Positions 61,278-64,000 of a stretch of 64,000 bases of DNA are shown piece after piece. Below the pieces are notes generated by a model. It was not told the DNA's origin. It saw only the letters and a list, made by a program, of their open reading frames with translations, and made no database searches. A program made the position numbers and the translations under genes. The stretch comes from Megamerina dolium (lineage: Eukaryota; Arthropoda; Insecta; Diptera; Megamerinidae), in assembly GCA_963854835.1 (NCBI GenBank), contig OY978525.1, positions 27,551,253-27,615,252 on the forward strand, in the 5' to 3' direction. The number at the start of each line of letters is the position of its first letter. The stretch's first letter is position 1.

Positions 61278-63425
61278 AAAAGTTGCAGAGGTGCAATAAA
61301 AAATACCTTGCTAATGTTTATCTTTAATATAAATTATTTTAAAAATATATCATTTAAATGAAATAAAAATGTAATAATAATGTGTTATTGGTAAAATACC
61401 AAACAACAATATTATTTGCGATAAAAAATATGGTTACGTCAATTGGCTGTTACGAATGTGAGTAAAAATTTAGAGTTCTTTCTATTAGACATTGGGTATC
61501 GTCCTATATTCGAATAATAAATCATAAAGAAAATAGAGAATATGTTTCGTGCATAAATGACAGCACCTCAGTTATTTCTTTGACGAAGTCTCATCAATTG
61601 AAACTAATTATTGCCAATATACGCACAGATGATATCTTATTTCGGTCGTCTATCCACTGGTACTTTTTATGCCCTACAGTGCTAGGGAAAATATTTTGTG
61701 TCTTTGATATTATTCATTTCAATCGAATTGGAACAAAAAATTTCATTTCAGGCAAAAAATTGCTTTGTGATGAGCACTAGCATCTGGATAACTGGATATA
61801 TTATTTGCCTATCAAGTAACTATCAGACAATACAAAACACATGCCAATAATTGCCAACCAAGAGTGCTTTGTTGCTTCCACAAATGGATGTATGAAGTCA
61901 AATAGCACAACAATGGAATACAAAAACATCAAGTGAAGGACTGCGACAAGTTATAAATGTCCTTGTGAGTCCAAACTTTGAATTCGGCTCTTGTAAATCC
62001 GTAGAAAATTAAGAGAAATTCTTGAAATAAAAAAATTAAACTCAAAAGATGAAAAAATTTCCTTCCCGAAATGGAAAAAAAAATCTGTATCGTTGCCAAT
62101 AAAAACTTTTCAAGTCAACCCTAATATAAAAAATACCATTTTTGATATTATAATAAGTTTAAAAATTCTATTTAACACATCACCTTCAATTAAGTGCTAA
62201 TGCTTTATAACATGAACAATATTTACAATAATAAAGAGCAACAATAAACAACAATTCTTCACTCAGTAAACTATTTATTGTAGTGCATTGTCATTTCTTT
62301 GGGTTTTTATTTCGAAAAACCAAACTTAATCTGAGTTTTTTTTGGACTTTCTTTGTTGCCAAAATGCAAGAAAAGAAAATATTATCAAGAAATACAAAAA
62401 AAAAAATAATAAAATAAACAATAAGAGAAAAACACTTTTCATCACTTTCGCCATATTGTACCATGGTGTCAGTATGCAAGTTGATATGTGAATGTGTATA
62501 TCCCACAAACATTCTCCTTCCTTCGCAGAATAGAAATATTTTATAGGGCGAACAAACTGTTGTGTAAGTATTTTTTTTCTTTCATTTTTCTGCTGTTCTT
62601 TTACTTTTTATTATTCCATCTAGTTTCAAGTTCAAAAAACAAAAACCTCAATAGCCAAAAAAGTTTCGACCATAAGTTGTTAAAAGCGCAAGAAATAACG
62701 AAAATACAAAAAAAAAAGAATACATTATAGAAACAACGTGTACTCTCCATATACAAGAAATAGCATCTTAGTAGTTGTTATAGTTGTAGTGGTGATGGCA
62801 GCAAGAAATAAAGTAATACTTTGTAACAAAATGTTAGCTATTTTAATACGTTTTCTATTTCTGACCGGCATAGTCATAACTTTTCATTGTTGTTGATGCC
62901 AGTAGTAATAGTAGTAGTATTTTGTCTTTCATATTCTTACAGATACTGGATTTACAGGGTATGTCAGCTTATGTGATGAGTGGCATTCTAATATGCACAA
63001 TTTTAATTCAGAACAAATTTAGTAATTAAATGCCAACCACAAACATTCAGGATTCGTGATAAAATGCAAAAAGTTATATGTCAGTAATAATTGTTTAAAA
63101 GAAATTTATAGTTCAAGATATCCAAAAAGCTTAAATTTAGGGATGTTTACATTTCGTGCTATATCACCGTATCTCATCATCCATCAGAAAATCCTACATT
63201 TTATTTTCTGACGTAAAGTCTCTGTAGTCTACAATTAATTACAAATACGTCATAACTACAAGAAAATCATATCCTATCGATTTGTCTTAAATGATTGCAC
63301 CATAAAAAAATCAAATTATAAACAAAATATCAAAGATTTTTCAAGGCAATTTCTTCTACTATGAAAACGAAATGCAGAGCCACTAGCTAGAAGAAAGCCC
63401 TACAATGAGTTTCGAATTCATTCAC
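61278..63425. other. AT-rich non-coding DNA
   Basis: No gene recognised. A 66-codon frame at 61580-61780 has mixed composition but no known motif. A runs lie near 62400 and 62710. GTAGTA-type repeats lie near 62780-62800 and 62900-62920. Confidence 0.5.
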
Positions 63426-63429
63426 TCAA

Positions 63430-63770
63430 TGCCAAATGAATTAATGTCGACAATTTTTTTTGTCGATTTTTTTGAAATATATTTTAGTAAAACATGGTGT
63501 CGAATTAATTAAAATCGACAACTTTTTGCAATTAAGATGAATTTTGTTGATATGTCAAAGACAGTTTCCGACATTATTCCAAAAATGTTTGCAATCATGT
63601 CGAAATTGCAATTTTTCCAAATTTAATTTCGACCTTATTGCAAAAATGTGTACAATAATGTCGAAAATTTCAATTCATACATTTTTGTTTTGATATTGTT
63701 ACAAAAAATGTATGCAATAATGTCGAATTAGTGCCAAAAATATCGACATTATTGCAAAGAAATTATCGTT
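63430..63770. repeat. ~61-bp tandem repeat with internal dyad
   Basis: Units start near 63570, 63631, 63692 and 63745 (spacing 61, 61, 53), with more decayed similarity back to about 63430. Each good unit contains 'gacattattgca', a short spacer and 'tgcaataatgtc', a 12-base inverted repeat, often followed by GAAAT-type sequence. GTCGA words recur throughout. No coding capacity. Confidence 0.7.
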
Positions 63771-64000
63771 ATAGTACGAATTCTCTTATACACCTTGTAT
63801 CGTACTAAGAAAAAAAAATATTGTATGTATGGATAAATTTTTAGCATTTCGTGGCATCGTTTGACAATAATCTTATTGCTTTCATTTTAGCATGCTGTTT
63901 TCTTTCTCCTACTATTAATTTTTAGACATCGTTCATTCACCAAACTCACTCATAAAATAAAAGTTAGCCAAAGCAATGTTGAATCAACCAGCTCAAGCTT
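63771..64000. other. Non-coding window edge
   Basis: No feature recognised. Confidence 0.5.

Overview
This looks like nuclear DNA of a higher fly, most plausibly a tephritid fruit fly. The window is strongly AT-rich and holds no recognisable host exon, tRNA gene or rRNA gene. What can be identified is almost all transposable elements and repeats: (i) DINE-type non-autonomous Helitrons with central tandem repeats of about 150 bp, a type I recall as described from Drosophila and Bactrocera tryoni (DINE-TR1); (ii) a mariner-like element with D,D41D spacing, a group I recall from Ceratitis rosa and other tephritids; (iii) a maT-type D,D37D element; (iv) RTE, R1-clade and Jockey-clade non-LTR retrotransposons; (v) a tRNA-derived SINE. 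Species assignment is inference.

Layout. 1-2.5 kb is unremarkable AT-rich DNA. 2.5-3.8 kb is a DINE-like tandem array followed by a SINE. 5.73-7.16 kb is a second repeat family of ~120-150 bp units carrying a CCCTTAAGG motif. 11.9-13.7 kb is a DINE-like array split by a 5'-truncated R1-clade element. 15.9-16.8 kb is another array. 18.0-20.05 kb is an old DINE that received an RTE 3' fragment (with target-site duplication) and a SINE. 23.91-28.07 kb is a near full-length RTE element (endonuclease plus reverse transcriptase), itself interrupted by a deleted mariner, and followed by a long (TA)n/(TG)n tract. 30.41-32.10 kb is a 5'-truncated Jockey-clade element on the minus strand.

32.71-33.74 kb and 39.50-40.80 kb are two copies of the D,D41D mariner in opposite orientation. 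36.97-38.26 kb and 59.64-61.28 kb are two well-preserved DINE-TR1-like elements in the same orientation. 40.8-43.2 kb holds reverse-oriented DINE fragments, a long near-perfect hairpin and a third RTE 3' end. 48.2-49.2 kb is another array. 51.5-53.7 kb is a DINE array split by a maT element. 63.4-63.77 kb is a small tandem array whose units contain a dyad. The remaining DNA is AT-rich, microsatellite-studded and probably intergenic or intronic.

How the parts relate. The elements are nested: most dateable insertions (two RTE fragments, R1, maT, at least one SINE, both D,D41D mariners) sit inside or at the edge of DINE repeats. All transposase and retrotransposon reading frames are broken or truncated, so nothing here looks autonomous; the best-preserved enzymes are the RTE reverse transcriptase (594 open codons) and the Jockey reverse transcriptase (399 open codons). 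The most interesting inference is that the two D,D41D mariners share two frameshifts, the same insertion point within a DINE and the same orientation relative to it, as if one dead mariner had been copied as a passenger of a Helitron.
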